From JAEUMY01 sp031394355 (GTDB lineage Bacteria > Pseudomonadota > Gammaproteobacteria > Burkholderiales > Usitatibacteraceae), in the NCBI GenBank assembly GCA_031394355.1, contig JANNSU010000072.1, positions 13,342 through 77,341 of the forward strand: 64,000 nt of DNA. Reading direction: 5' to 3'. A program made the translations under genes and the position numbers. The notes under the pieces are model-generated. The model had not been told where the DNA came from. It saw only the letters and a program-made list of their open reading frames with translations, and did not search any database. How positions within the stretch are numbered: the stretch's first letter is position 1; every line of letters starts with the position of its first letter. Of this stretch, positions 51,882-61,548 are shown one piece after another.

Positions 51882-54259
51882 AGGTATCCGTCAACTGGTT
51901 GAAGGAGTTGGTCAAAGTCGATCTGACCCCGGACGAGATCGCCCATGCGCTAACCATGGCAGGACTTGAGGTCGAAGAGTCTCGGCCGGTCGCAGCGACA
52001 TTCAGCAAAATCGTGGTGGCCGAGGTGCGTTCAACGGTGCCCCATCCCAATGCAGACAAGCTGAAGGTCTGCGAGGTAGACGCCGGCACCGGCTCGATTC
52101 TGCAGATTGTCTGCGGTGCGCCGAATGTGGAGCCGGGCTTGAAGGTGCCCTGTGCCTTGGTGGGTGCCAGCCTGCCGATGGCGGATGGCAAAACACTCGA
52201 CATCAAGGCAGCCAAGCTGCGTGGCGTGGACTCCAACGGAATGCTCTGCTCCGCGCGTGAGTTGGGTATGTCTGATGAACATGCAGGCCTGCTGGTCTTG
52301 CCGGCAGATGCGCCAGTCGGTGCGAATATTCGCGCGTATCTGGACTTGGATGACATCATTCTCACCCTGAAGATGACGCCGAACCGAGGCGACTGCCTGT
52401 CCATGGTCGGTGTTGCCCGAGATCTGGCGGCAGTCACGGGTGCAATGCTGGTCGTGCCTGACATCCCGACTGTCGCTGCGGCCATTCCGGATTCGAGACC
52501 GATTCACCTTACCGAAGATCGGGCTTGCGGTCATTACTGCGGTCGGGTCATTCGTGGCATTGACGCCAGGGCCAAGTCGCCAGAGTGGTTGGTGCGGCGT
52601 CTGGAGCGGGCAGGTTTCCGCAGTATTTCCCCGCTGGTGGACATCACCAACTACCTGACCCTGGAGCGCGGGCGGCCCATGCATGCCTTTGATCTGGACA
52701 AACTCAAGGGCGGTATTGATGTCCGGTTTGCGGTCAGAGGTGAGGTGCTTGAACTGCTGAATGACCAGCGTGTGGACTTGTCACTCGACACGTTGTTGAT
52801 CTGTGATGAGAGCGGTCCGATTGCGCTGGGTGGCGTGATGGGCGGCAAGTCCACCATGGTCTCCGAGACAACGGTCAACGTGTTCTTTGAGTCGGCGTTC
52901 TTTGATCCTTCTGCCATTCAGGGAAAGACGCGCGAGTATGGCCTGAACAGCGATGCTGCCCACCGCTTCGAGAGAGGCGTGGACTTTTCCGGTGCGCGTG
53001 ACGGTGTGGAGTTGGCCACCAGGCTTACGTTGGACATCTGTGGCGGTCAGGCTGGTCCTGTCACCGACGCGAAAGGCAAGCTCCCTGACCGCAAGCCTGT
53101 GAGCGTCCGCGCATCGCGGGCCGGGAAGTTGATCGGCATGCCGGTTGATGCGAAGGAGATGCAGGGAATATTCGCAAGATTGCAGTGCGCGAGCACGGAA
53201 GGGCAGGGCGATGCAATTCTGGTGACGCCACCCACCTGGCGGTTTGACCTCAATCTGGAAGAAGACTTCATCGAAGAAGTTGCCCGAATTCGCGGTTATG
53301 AGGCGCTCCCGGCAGTCTCGCCGAAGTCTTCGGTCCCCATGTTGGCCGTGGCAGAGGCGCTCTTGTCCCGCAGCACACTGAAACGGCGCATGGCGGCGGC
53401 GGGCTATCAGGAAGTGGTGACCTACAGTTTCATCCCTGAAGACTGGGAAGCAGACTTTGCAGGCAATCAAGCGCCCATTCGCCTCGCCAATCCCATTGCT
53501 AGCCATATGGCGGTGATGCGAACCCAGTTGCTGGGCGGGCTGATCGATACGCTGAAAACCAACCTCAACCGCGGTGAGCTCCGTCTACAGATCTTTGAGG
53601 TAGGCCGTTGTTTTCTGGCCGACGAAGCCAGTATCGACGCGCAGCCTGAGCGCATGGCTGGGCTGGCCTATGGGCCGCGCTATCCGGAACAATGGGGAGA
53701 AAGCAAAGAAGAGCGCTCGGACCTCTATGCGATCAAAGGGGATCTCGAAACCCTGCTGACAGGGCGTACCCTTCGCTTCGAGCCATGCACGCACGCAGCG
53801 CTTCATCCAGGTCGGGCCGCAGCCGTTTTGCTGGACGGCAGGCAGATTGGTGTGCTGGGCGAACTGCATCCTCGTTGGCAGCAGAAGCACGAATTGCCTT
53901 CTGCTCCGACATATTTCGAGTTGGTAACAGAGCCGCTCTTGCGTGCCTCGACTCCTCGTTACAGGTCACTTTCACGGATGCAGGTAACGCGTCGTGATAT
54001 CGCCGTGTTGGTTGATGACGGGGTCTCCGCAGGGGAGATGCGGGACGCAGTTGAACCCGTTTTGGGGCCCCAAGTCATAGAGCTGTCATTGTTCGACTTA
54101 TACCGTGGCGAGCACCTCGGTTCCGGGAAAAAAAGTGTTGCCTTTCGGGTGCTTATGCAAGATACTGCTAGAACTTTGACAGATGATGAAGCAGATTCAA
54201 CAATACGCACAATGTTTGAAGTATTGTCTTCAAAGTTCGGCGCAACTCTCAGAAAATAA
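51878..54259 (+). CDS. pheT: Phenylalanyl-tRNA synthetase beta subunit
   Basis: 793 residues. N-terminal tRNA-binding OB domain (VAEVRSTVPHPNADKLKVCEVD), B3/B4 editing domain, B5, a degenerate class II core and C-terminal FDX-ACB (SRMQVTRRDIAVLVDDGV). Forms the (alpha-beta)2 enzyme with PheS. The palindrome at 52322-52333 gives GANIRAYLD; a one-mismatch copy GGGAATATTCGC is at 53164-53175. Confidence 0.97.
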   Translation: MKVSVNWLKELVKVDLTPDEIAHALTMAGLEVEESRPVAATFSKIVVAEVRSTVPHPNADKLKVCEVDAGTGSILQIVCGAPNVEPGLKVPCALVGASLPMADGKTLDIKAAKLRGVDSNGMLCSARELGMSDEHAGLLVLPADAPVGANIRAYLDLDDIILTLKMTPNRGDCLSMVGVARDLAAVTGAMLVVPDIPTVAAAIPDSRPIHLTEDRACGHYCGRVIRGIDARAKSPEWLVRRLERAGFRSISPLVDITNYLTLERGRPMHAFDLDKLKGGIDVRFAVRGEVLELLNDQRVDLSLDTLLICDESGPIALGGVMGGKSTMVSETTVNVFFESAFFDPSAIQGKTREYGLNSDAAHRFERGVDFSGARDGVELATRLTLDICGGQAGPVTDAKGKLPDRKPVSVRASRAGKLIGMPVDAKEMQGIFARLQCASTEGQGDAILVTPPTWRFDLNLEEDFIEEVARIRGYEALPAVSPKSSVPMLAVAEALLSRSTLKRRMAAAGYQEVVTYSFIPEDWEADFAGNQAPIRLANPIASHMAVMRTQLLGGLIDTLKTNLNRGELRLQIFEVGRCFLADEASIDAQPERMAGLAYGPRYPEQWGESKEERSDLYAIKGDLETLLTGRTLRFEPCTHAALHPGRAAAVLLDGRQIGVLGELHPRWQQKHELPSAPTYFELVTEPLLRASTPRYRSLSRMQVTRRDIAVLVDDGVSAGEMRDAVEPVLGPQVIELSLFDLYRGEHLGSGKKSVAFRVLMQDTARTLTDDEADSTIRTMFEVLSSKFGATLRK
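52322..52333. repeat. Iterated palindrome GCGAATATTCGC, inside pheT
   Basis: Perfect copy flanked T/G, read Ala-Asn-Ile-Arg. Confidence 0.95.
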
Positions 54260-54267
54260 AGAGAAAT

Positions 54268-54576
54268 ATGACTCTTACCAAAGCTGAGCTGGCTGATTTG
54301 ATGTTTGAGAAGGTTGGCCTCAATAAGCGTGAGGCGAAGGACATGGTGGAATCCTTTTTTGAGGAGATCCGCATGGCCCTTGAGAAGGGGGATAGCGTGA
54401 AATTGTCCGGATTCGGCAACTTCCAATTGCGCAACAAGCCGCAACGGCCGGGCCGCAACCCGAAGACCGGCGAAGAGATCCCTATCACGGCGCGCCGCGT
54501 GGTCACTTTTCATGCCAGTCAAAAACTGAAGTTCCTGGTCGAGCAGTCGTTCAATGGAAACCAGCCCAACACATAG
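54268..54576 (+). CDS. ihfA: Integration host factor alpha subunit
   Basis: 102 residues, 8 bp after pheT. HU/IHF fold with LTKAELADLMFEKVGLNKRE, GFGNFQLRNKPQRPGRNPKTGEEI (in parts) and VVTFHASQKLK. With IhfB it bends DNA at specific sites. Its end overlaps the merR-like gene by 23 bp. Confidence 0.97.
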   Translation: MTLTKAELADLMFEKVGLNKREAKDMVESFFEEIRMALEKGDSVKLSGFGNFQLRNKPQRPGRNPKTGEEIPITARRVVTFHASQKLKFLVEQSFNGNQPNT

Positions 54577-54919
54577 CTTGCCGGTCATACCGGCCAAGCG
54601 CTACTTCACCATCGGGGAAGTCAGCGAGCTTTGCGGCGTCAAGCCGCATGTGCTCCGATACTGGGAGCAGGAGTTCACCCAGCTCAAGCCGCTCAAACGA
54701 CGAGGCAACCGGCGCTATTACCAGCATCATGAAGTCTTGCTGATCCGCCGCATTCGAGAATTGTTGTATGAACACGGGTTCACCATCAACGGTGCTCGCA
54801 ATCGCCTCGATGAACCTTTGCCTTCCAAACCGGCAGCACAACTTGCCGCCAAGGCGTCTGGTCTGACCTCTGCGCAGATTCGTGCCGAATTGAAAGGCAT
54901 TCTCAGCATTCTGAGCTAG
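54554..54919 (+). CDS. MerR-family transcriptional regulator
   Basis: 121 residues. Winged-helix HTH YFTIGEVSELCGVKPHVLRYWEQEF, shown in parts FTIGEVSELCGVKPHVLRYW, then RRYYQHHEVLLIRRIRELL. No metal-binding cysteine pair in the C-terminus, so it is not a metal sensor. It regularly follows ihfA in betaproteobacteria; its targets are unknown. Confidence 0.9.
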   Translation: METSPTHSLPVIPAKRYFTIGEVSELCGVKPHVLRYWEQEFTQLKPLKRRGNRRYYQHHEVLLIRRIRELLYEHGFTINGARNRLDEPLPSKPAAQLAAKASGLTSAQIRAELKGILSILS

Positions 54920-54939
54920 CCCTGCGTTGCGTGGCGCGC

Positions 54940-54945
54940 TATAAT
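54940..54945 (+). promoter_or_regulatory. -10 box of tRNA-Pro
   Basis: TATAAT 12 bp before the tRNA gene. No convincing -35 box at 16-18 bp. Confidence 0.6.
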
Positions 54946-54957
54946 CCGCGCTTTCGT

Positions 54958-55034
<77 letters not shown>

Positions 55035-55052
55035 AAAAATATCCCCAGAGAA

Positions 55053-55080
55053 GCCGCCCTACGGGGCGGTTTTTTGTTTT
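55053..55080 (+). terminator. Rho-independent terminator after tRNA-Pro
   Basis: GCCGCCC / GGGCGG stem with a short loop, followed by TTTTTTGTTTT. Confidence 0.9.
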
Positions 55081-55113
55081 CACCACCTGCCGTTTTCACC
55101 ACCTGCCACGGCC

Positions 55114-55866
55114 ATGCGCATACTTATATCCAACGATGATGGTTACTTCGCGCCGGGAATCGGCGCCCTTGCTGAAGCACTCGCGCCTCTGGCCGACATC
55201 ACAGTCGTTGCCCCGGAGCGTGACCGAAGCGGCGCCTCCAACTCGCTGACACTTGATCGCCCCCTTGCCTGGCACCGGGCTTCGAATGGATTCTTCTATG
55301 TGAACGGCACGCCCACCGACTGCGTTCACATGGCCGTGACGGGCATGTTGGATTATTTGCCGGACATGGTCATTTCCGGCATCAATGCCGGTGCCAACAT
55401 GGGCGATGACACCATCTATTCAGGCACCGTTGCTGCGGCGACGGAAGGGTTTCTGCTGGGTATCCCGTCCATCGCGATTTCTTTGGCGGGGCGCACGCAC
55501 AACCATTACGAAACGGCAGCCAAAGTTGCCGCACAGCTCGTTCAGCGCGTCATGCGAGCGCCCATCAAGACGCCTTCCCTTTTGAATGTGAATGTGCCAG
55601 ACATGCCTGGCGATGCCATCCGGGGTATTCAGACCACCCGACTTGGCAAGCGACACAAGGCTGAACCGGTGATCAAGATGAAGAATCCGCGTGGGGACAC
55701 GGTCTATTGGGTCGGTGCGGCGGGAGAGGCGGCTGATTCCGGACCCGGCACAGACTTTCATGCGGTGGAGAATGGCTGGATTTCGGTGACACCTTTACAG
55801 ATCGATCTGACAAATTTTGGCCAGATGGATGTTGTCAAAGGCTGGCTGGCTGAAACTGAATCCTGA
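55114..55866 (+). CDS. surE: 5'/3'-nucleotidase SurE
   Basis: 250 residues from the ATG at 55114; the frame is open upstream through the tRNA, which is not coding. Metal site ILISNDDGYFAPG (Asp8, Asp9), APERDRSGASNSLT and SGINAGANMGDDTIYSGTV. It removes phosphate from nucleotides and short RNA in the stationary phase. First of surE-pcm-nlpD. Confidence 0.96.
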   Translation: MRILISNDDGYFAPGIGALAEALAPLADITVVAPERDRSGASNSLTLDRPLAWHRASNGFFYVNGTPTDCVHMAVTGMLDYLPDMVISGINAGANMGDDTIYSGTVAAATEGFLLGIPSIAISLAGRTHNHYETAAKVAAQLVQRVMRAPIKTPSLLNVNVPDMPGDAIRGIQTTRLGKRHKAEPVIKMKNPRGDTVYWVGAAGEAADSGPGTDFHAVENGWISVTPLQIDLTNFGQMDVVKGWLAETES

Positions 55867-55886
55867 AGCGTGACCGGTTCACACCC

Positions 55887-56543
55887 ATGACTGCTCCTTC
55901 CCCCGGAATCGGGATGACCTCTCAACGAACCCGCGCACGCATGGTTGAGCGTCTGCGTGCGGCAGGAATTCGGAATGAACGCGTGTTGTCGGTCATGCAG
56001 GAGATTCCGCGGCATCTGTTTGTCGAAGAAGCTCTGGCCAGCCGTGCCTATGAAGAGAACGCGCTTCCCATTGGGCTAGGTCAGACGATATCGACGCCTC
56101 ACATCGTGGCTTTGATGACCGAACTGCTGTGCGAAAAGGGCCTTCCCGCCAAAGTGCTCGAGATCGGTACAGGTTGTGGCTATCAAACTGCAGTCCTGGG
56201 CCGCATCGCCAAAGAGGTCTACACCGTCGAGCGAATCCAACCACTGATGGATCGTGCCCGCCGCACGCTTCGTGACCTGCGGTTTTTCAACATCATTTTC
56301 AAGCATGCGGATGGTCACTTTGGCTATGCCGAAGGCGGCCCTTACCAGGGCATCATTGCGACTGCAGCCTCCACGCATATTCCGATGGAGCTGAAGGAAC
56401 AGCTGGCGCCAGGGGGCCGACTGGTGATTCCAGTGGGCACCAATGAACAGTTTCTGCACGTCATAGATCGAACCGACAATGGCTTTCAGGAAACCAGGCG
56501 CGAAGCAGTCCGATTCGTGCCGCTCTTGCCCGGCGTGGCTTAG
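55887..56543 (+). CDS. pcm: Protein-L-isoaspartate O-methyltransferase
   Basis: 218 residues. SAM motif VLEIGTGCGYQTAVLG, substrate motif PIGLGQTISTPHIVALM, and post-motif RLVIPVG. It methylates damaged isoaspartyl residues so that they can revert. 20 bp after surE. Confidence 0.96.
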   Translation: MTAPSPGIGMTSQRTRARMVERLRAAGIRNERVLSVMQEIPRHLFVEEALASRAYEENALPIGLGQTISTPHIVALMTELLCEKGLPAKVLEIGTGCGYQTAVLGRIAKEVYTVERIQPLMDRARRTLRDLRFFNIIFKHADGHFGYAEGGPYQGIIATAASTHIPMELKEQLAPGGRLVIPVGTNEQFLHVIDRTDNGFQETRREAVRFVPLLPGVA

Positions 56544-56552
56544 GATATTCAG

Positions 56553-57530
56553 ATGACCTCTCGTTTTGCTTTGGCAGCGCTTGCTGCAGTTTTTGTCGCA
56601 AGCTGCGCATCACGCCAGCCTGCACCGGTGTCGGAACGCGCCCAGCCCCAATTGGCTCGCTCTCCCTCTACCAAGATCGAGACAGGCACCAAGTCGGCAA
56701 CCGAACCTTCCAGCCCGGCTGTTGCAAAGGTACATGTCGTGCAGAAGGGCGAGACACTCATCGCAGTTGCGCTCCAACATGGCGTCGATTACCGCGAGCT
56801 GGCCGCATGGAACAACATTGAAAATGTAAACTTGATTCACGTTGGCCAGGAGATTCGGCTCTCCTCGCCTGTATCTGAAGCGTCTCCAGCCCAAACAAGT
56901 GGGGTCGTGGCGACCCCGCTTCAGACGGGCAGTTCGCCAGTTGCGCGTCCAATTGATCCGCCCTTGTCGCCTGCTGGAACTGCCCCGCCTGGGGCGGCAG
57001 GCGCCAAGTCCGGTCCGCTTGCCGTGAAGGTGCCCTATTCCGACAAGGCGCTGGCAGACCTTGAGGCGGAAGCTCGATCCGCAGCGGGGCAGCCCGGCGC
57101 ACAACAAGCGGTCGCGGTACCAGCCAGTCCATCAGGTCCCGCTCAGCCTTTGAAGGCGGATGATGAGAAAATTGATTGGGCCTGGCCTGCGAAAGGAAAG
57201 CTCTTGTCGAGCTATACCGATGCAAGCAAAGGAATCGACATTGCCGGCACCTTGAACGCTCCAGTTCTTGCCGCCGCGGATGGCAAAGTCATGTACAGCG
57301 GCACCGGAATACGCGGCTACGGCAAGCTGGTAATTCTCAAGCACAGCAACGTGTTCCTGTCCGCCTACGCCCACAACCAGAACATCGTCGTCAAGGAAGG
57401 CCAGGATGTGAAGCGCGGGCAGAAAATCGCAGAGATGGGTTCGACCGATACTGACCAGGTCAAACTGCACTTCGAGATTCGCAAGCAAGGCAAGCCGGTT
57501 GACCCGGCAAAGCTGCTGCCTGCGTCATAG
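56553..57530 (+). CDS. nlpD: Lipoprotein NlpD, LysM plus LytM (M23) domains, amidase activator
   Basis: 325 residues. Lipobox AAVFVASC gives a lipoprotein cysteine near residue 18. LysM domain (VHVVQKGETLIAVALQHGV) at about 58-105, Pro/Ala linker, and LytM domain (SKGIDIAGTLNAPVLAAADG, SAYAHNQNIVVKEGQ, KLHFEIRKQG). The zinc ligands of true M23 peptidases are missing (no His before GID), as in E. coli NlpD, which activates an amidase at the septum. rpoS, the usual next gene, is absent. Confidence 0.93.
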   Translation: MTSRFALAALAAVFVASCASRQPAPVSERAQPQLARSPSTKIETGTKSATEPSSPAVAKVHVVQKGETLIAVALQHGVDYRELAAWNNIENVNLIHVGQEIRLSSPVSEASPAQTSGVVATPLQTGSSPVARPIDPPLSPAGTAPPGAAGAKSGPLAVKVPYSDKALADLEAEARSAAGQPGAQQAVAVPASPSGPAQPLKADDEKIDWAWPAKGKLLSSYTDASKGIDIAGTLNAPVLAAADGKVMYSGTGIRGYGKLVILKHSNVFLSAYAHNQNIVVKEGQDVKRGQKIAEMGSTDTDQVKLHFEIRKQGKPVDPAKLLPAS

Positions 57531-57562
57531 GGGCTTCATGATAGGAGCTTCATGGCGGCCTT

Positions 57563-57600
57563 AGGGCAAGGGCAAGGGCAAGGGGGCAAAGCGCAAAGGG
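57563..57600. repeat. Short GGGCAA tandem words after nlpD
   Basis: AGGGCAAGGGCAAGGGCAAGG followed by GGGCAAAGCGCAAAGG, a 6-bp tandem repeat of about three units with degenerate continuation. Confidence 0.7.
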
Positions 57601-57632
57601 CAGTGTAGCCAGAGTGGCAGCGCCCGCAGCGT

Positions 57633-59630
57633 TTAACCGGGACGTGTAGTGCGAATATTCGCAACGGCGGAATATAACTCGGCAATTCTCGGGTCCTTCG
57701 GCAAAACACTGCCAGCCGTCGCATACCTGATGCCGACATAGAGTTCAGTCACGCTTCGCGATGCATTCGCCAGCGAGGGTCGCTCGCGTTCAATTCTTGA
57801 GAGAAAATCCACCGGGCCTTCATGCGGAGACCGGTTTATGCCCTCTCGTTCCATGCGCTGGAGGAACTTGGTGTAGGCCGCCAGTGCAGGGTCTTTGCGG
57901 GGTGTACGTCGCTGCAACAGGATGAAGGCAGCCGCAAAGCCACTTGCTGCCAGCCCGCCAAACAGCAGCCACAGCGCGACTTTCTTCCAGTCGGTTGAGT
58001 CTAAGCCGAACTGCTGAAGGAAATACGCCTGACGATCCGTGTTGTAGCCGACAACCCACTGGTTCCACTGATTGTTGAATGCGTCCCATGTGTAGCGAAT
58101 CTGGCGCAACACCCCGAACTTGTCGGCGGCGATCAAATTGGGCAGCATGCCGACCGGGCCAAGCGCCAGGTCCATGCCGCGCTCAATTCGGTCCGGTGAC
58201 ACGGCGGCGGTCGGATCGGTTCTGACCCAGCCTTCGCCCTCCAGCCACACCTCTGCCCAGGCATGCGCATCGGCCTGTCTCACAATCAGGTAGTTGCCGA
58301 CTGTGTTGATCTCGCCGCCCTGGTAGCCCAGTACCACTCGTGCTGGAATGCCTGCAGCACGCATGAGATACACAAACGAACTGGCGTAGTGCTCACAGAA
58401 TCCCCGCTTGGTGTCGAAGAGAAACTCATCCACCGGTGCTCGACCGAGCATTGGTGGCTCCAGTGTGTAGATGAACTGCTGGTTGAACAGCAGCAGGGTG
58501 GCACCGATCAGTTTCCGGTCTGTGTCGTTTTGCTCCCGAAGGCGTTGGGCAAACTGGGTGGCACGCGGGTTGGTGCCTTTGGGAAGGGCAGTGAAGCGCT
58601 CGCGGGCATCTGCCGTCAAGGGCCGCTGCGCTGCATAACTGAGCGCTGACTGCATGTCGTAGCGCTTCAGGCTGTTGATCGGTGTGCTGCTGCGAATCTG
58701 ATAGTCCCCCTGCAGGAATCCATCTGGGGGCAGCATCAGGGGCATATCCAGCGCAAACATCCAGGTCTTGCCGTGTGGTTCCAGCGTAACGACGTAGTCA
58801 ATCAGATCCCCCTTGGGCTCGATGCCTGAGTTCTGAATCGAATAGACACCCGGGAACTGCGCGATGGTCCAGGTTCGGCCGTCAAAGTCGGCCATTACCG
58901 GTCCCCGCCAGTACAAGCGGTCATTCTTGGGAATCGGGCCCTTGAAGTCTGCCCGGAAGGCCACCTGCTCGGACTGGATCAGCTTGTTCAGGTCTCCGGG
59001 CGACACGGATTCCGAAAGGCCCGTTCTGCCGGTCGTGCCTTCCTGTGGCAGGCGCCAGAGCGGCGTGCTGACACGCGGGAACAGGATGAACACAACAAGC
59101 ATCAGCGGAATGGCTTGAAGCAAAATCTTTCCAGCCGGGGTGGCACGCTCTCTGAATGTCGCTTCCGTCCCGACGCGATTGAACCCGACCAGCGTGCTCA
59201 TGAATATCCATACGCACAGCAGCATGTACAAGCCCATCAAAACCGTCTGCGAGTACAAGAAGTTGGTGAACACCAGGAAGAAGCCCAGAAACACAGTAAG
59301 CAGCGCATCGCGCCGTGAGCGCATTTCTAGGAGCTTCAGGCACAGCATGATGATGAGCAGTGTCGAGCTCGCATCACGGCCATAGAGGCGGCTGTATGAC
59401 AGCCAGGTGCCTGCGGCCGAGGCCAGAGCCAGACCTCCAACGAGTGCCCAGTGCGGCATTTTCCAGCCATGCCAGGCGATGAGCCCGCGCCAGAGGCCCG
59501 CCGCAATACACGCTGTACTCACCCAGAGCGGGAGCCGCTCCGCGTGCGGAGCGATGACGAATGCCATCGCCGCCATGAGCCACAGGACATTGCTGACCTT
59601 CAGCGCTGCAGTGTCAGGCGAGGCACTCAT
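57633..59630 (-). CDS. TgpA-type membrane transglutaminase (DUF3488/DUF4129)
   Basis: 665 residues. Six or so N-terminal helices, a periplasmic domain and a transglutaminase core with Cys412 (GFCEHYASSF), His456 (DAHAWAEVW) and Asp472 (RTDPTAAV); one more helix near 555 and a cytoplasmic tail (DUF4129). Orthologues such as TgpA are essential for growth in Pseudomonas. Third gene of moxR-DUF58-tgpA, overlapping DUF58 by 4 bp. The C-terminus contains the palindrome (AVANIRTTRPG). Confidence 0.92.
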   Translation of the reverse strand: MSASPDTAALKVSNVLWLMAAMAFVIAPHAERLPLWVSTACIAAGLWRGLIAWHGWKMPHWALVGGLALASAAGTWLSYSRLYGRDASSTLLIIMLCLKLLEMRSRRDALLTVFLGFFLVFTNFLYSQTVLMGLYMLLCVWIFMSTLVGFNRVGTEATFRERATPAGKILLQAIPLMLVVFILFPRVSTPLWRLPQEGTTGRTGLSESVSPGDLNKLIQSEQVAFRADFKGPIPKNDRLYWRGPVMADFDGRTWTIAQFPGVYSIQNSGIEPKGDLIDYVVTLEPHGKTWMFALDMPLMLPPDGFLQGDYQIRSSTPINSLKRYDMQSALSYAAQRPLTADARERFTALPKGTNPRATQFAQRLREQNDTDRKLIGATLLLFNQQFIYTLEPPMLGRAPVDEFLFDTKRGFCEHYASSFVYLMRAAGIPARVVLGYQGGEINTVGNYLIVRQADAHAWAEVWLEGEGWVRTDPTAAVSPDRIERGMDLALGPVGMLPNLIAADKFGVLRQIRYTWDAFNNQWNQWVVGYNTDRQAYFLQQFGLDSTDWKKVALWLLFGGLAASGFAAAFILLQRRTPRKDPALAAYTKFLQRMEREGINRSPHEGPVDFLSRIERERPSLANASRSVTELYVGIRYATAGSVLPKDPRIAELYSAVANIRTTRPG
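57651..57662. repeat. Iterated palindrome GCGAATATTCGC, 3' end of tgpA
   Basis: Perfect copy, read Ala-Asn-Ile-Arg nine codons or fewer from the stop. Confidence 0.95.
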
Positions 59631-60580
59631 GAATCTGCCTGAAACATGGCGAGGGCCTCCAGACAGCGCAGCCGATGTGCAGCGCCTGCGTTCAAGACGA
59701 TATCGTTGCCCGGAAGGCTCAACCCATAGGCCACACCCAGACGATCAGCTTCCAGTACCCAGAATGCCAGTCGGGACAACCGCTCTTCGGTGCCGCGGCC
59801 CGCAAATTGATCCCAGCTCAGCCACAGGTCAGAGCTCGCCGTCGACATGAATTCCTTGGACAGCAGTCCTTGCTCGCGAGCCAGGGCCTTCCAGGCGATA
59901 TGGCGCGGCGAATCTGTCGGTCGCCAGTTCCGCAGTGTATGAAACTCATCTTCACCCGGGATCAGCGACGTGCCATCACCGTGCTGCGACGCTTCAGTTG
60001 GCAGCGGACCTGCACCGGGATCTGGTCGAGGGTAGACGAGACAACGCATGCCGAAATCCACATAGGCCCAGGCGTGAAACAGGCCCAATGGATAGTGAGT
60101 GAATATTTCGAGCCGACCACACTCCAGCCAGCCGCGCCGCAGAGCCCCAACCGGCAACATGACCTCCGTGCTGCCGGACTCCGGGACATCGGCATATTCG
60201 GCTGCTCCGAGACGACGCTTAACCGCAACAGAGAACCGCGATAGTCTGCTGTCACCGAGACGGAGCTGGAAGCGGGCTGTATCGCCAGCGAACACCGGTT
60301 CACTGCGGCCGGGCGACAGCGAGAGTTGCGCAAGATTGCGCCACGTATGCAACATGCCCGTGCCGCCTATGGAGGCCAGCAGGAACACGAGCAGATAGCC
60401 CAGCGAGAGCTGATAGTTGATGGAGGCCAGCAGCAACAGAAGCAGGATGAAGGCGAACAGGTATCCGTGTCGGGTCGGAATAATGTAAATGCGCCGCTGC
60501 ACGAGAATGACGGGCGGGATTTCCGGTGCCTTGGCCCGGTAGATCCAATCAGCGACCCGCTCGCGAATATTGAGCTGCAT
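59627..60580 (-). CDS. DUF58 (von Willebrand-like) protein
   Basis: 317 residues. Two N-terminal helices, then RYPLGLFHAWAYVDF-like (HYPLGLFHAWAYVDFG) and the DUF58 signature ETHTLRNWRPTDSPRHIAWKA-like (FHTLRNWRPTDSPRHIAWKA). Usual middle gene of MoxR operons; role unknown, perhaps a chaperone partner. A partial palindrome GCGAATATTGAG (60563) lies at its 5' end. Confidence 0.9.
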   Translation of the reverse strand: MQLNIRERVADWIYRAKAPEIPPVILVQRRIYIIPTRHGYLFAFILLLLLLASINYQLSLGYLLVFLLASIGGTGMLHTWRNLAQLSLSPGRSEPVFAGDTARFQLRLGDSRLSRFSVAVKRRLGAAEYADVPESGSTEVMLPVGALRRGWLECGRLEIFTHYPLGLFHAWAYVDFGMRCLVYPRPDPGAGPLPTEASQHGDGTSLIPGEDEFHTLRNWRPTDSPRHIAWKALAREQGLLSKEFMSTASSDLWLSWDQFAGRGTEERLSRLAFWVLEADRLGVAYGLSLPGNDIVLNAGAAHRLRCLEALAMFQADS

Positions 60581-60597
60581 GCCGTACCGCGTGGACG

Positions 60598-61548
60598 TTA
60601 GGGAATCGCCACGGCGCGAATGAGCTCCTGCGCGGGATCAAAGGCCTTGCTGCCGGCGCTGACCATCCCCTTCAATCGGTGGCCCACCACCGGCGGCACC
60701 ACCGCCTGCACATCTTCTGGCAGCACCTGTTTGCGTCCCGACATGAGTGCCCAGGCCTGAGCGCCACGCAACACCGCCAAGCCTGCCCGTGGACTGAGAC
60801 CCGACTCGAATTTGCTCCCATCGCGGGTGTGCGTGATGAGCGCCTGCACATAGTCCACGAGTGCGTCCGATACGACGACCTTTTGTACCTCTTTCTGGAT
60901 GACGAGCAGCTCTGTTGGCGTCATCGCCGGCTTGAGATGGGCAATCAATTCACGCCGGTCTTGACCCTTGAGAAGGGCTCGTTCGGCAGCATGGTCCGGA
61001 TAGCCAAGTTTGATTCGCATCAGAAAGCGATCCAGCTGTGATTCAGGAAGGGGAAACGTGCCCACCTGATGGATGGGGTTCTGGGTCGCAATCACAAAAA
61101 ATGGATCGGGCAGATTGCGGGTGACCCCATCAGCAGTGACCTGGTGCTCTTCCATGGCTTCAAGCAATGCACTTTGCGCCTTGGGGGATGCGCGGTTGAT
61201 TTCGTCTGCCAGGATCACCTGCGAAAAAATGGGTCCGGGATGAAATCGGAAGGAACTGGTTTCCCGGTCAAAGATGGACACGCCGATGATGTCAGCCGGC
61301 AGCAGATCGCTGGTGAACTGAATGCGCTGGTACTGCAAGCCCAGCAGGGTGGCGAGCACATGCGAGAGGGTGGTCTTGCCCACGCCTGGAATATCTTCAA
61401 TCAGCAGGTGGCCCCGGGCAAGCAGACACGCTACCGCCATGCGGATCTGCGCCTCTTTTCCCAGAATGATGCTGTTGGCACCCTTCAGCACAGCATCCAG
61501 CGATGGGTGTCCGGTACCGGTGAATTCCTTGATGCGCTCTATCAGCAT
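60598..61548 (-). CDS. MoxR-family AAA+ ATPase
   Basis: 316 residues. Walker A GVGKTT at 55-60 (EDIPGVGKTTLSHVLA), Walker B ILADEINRASPKAQSALLEAMEE in parts (LADEINRASPKAQSALLEAM), sensor FFVIATQNPIHQVGTFPLPE and arginine finger region. MoxR proteins act as chaperones that assemble or activate protein complexes. First gene of the moxR-DUF58-tgpA operon. Confidence 0.94.
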   Translation of the reverse strand: MLIERIKEFTGTGHPSLDAVLKGANSIILGKEAQIRMAVACLLARGHLLIEDIPGVGKTTLSHVLATLLGLQYQRIQFTSDLLPADIIGVSIFDRETSSFRFHPGPIFSQVILADEINRASPKAQSALLEAMEEHQVTADGVTRNLPDPFFVIATQNPIHQVGTFPLPESQLDRFLMRIKLGYPDHAAERALLKGQDRRELIAHLKPAMTPTELLVIQKEVQKVVVSDALVDYVQALITHTRDGSKFESGLSPRAGLAVLRGAQAWALMSGRKQVLPEDVQAVVPPVVGHRLKGMVSAGSKAFDPAQELIRAVAIP

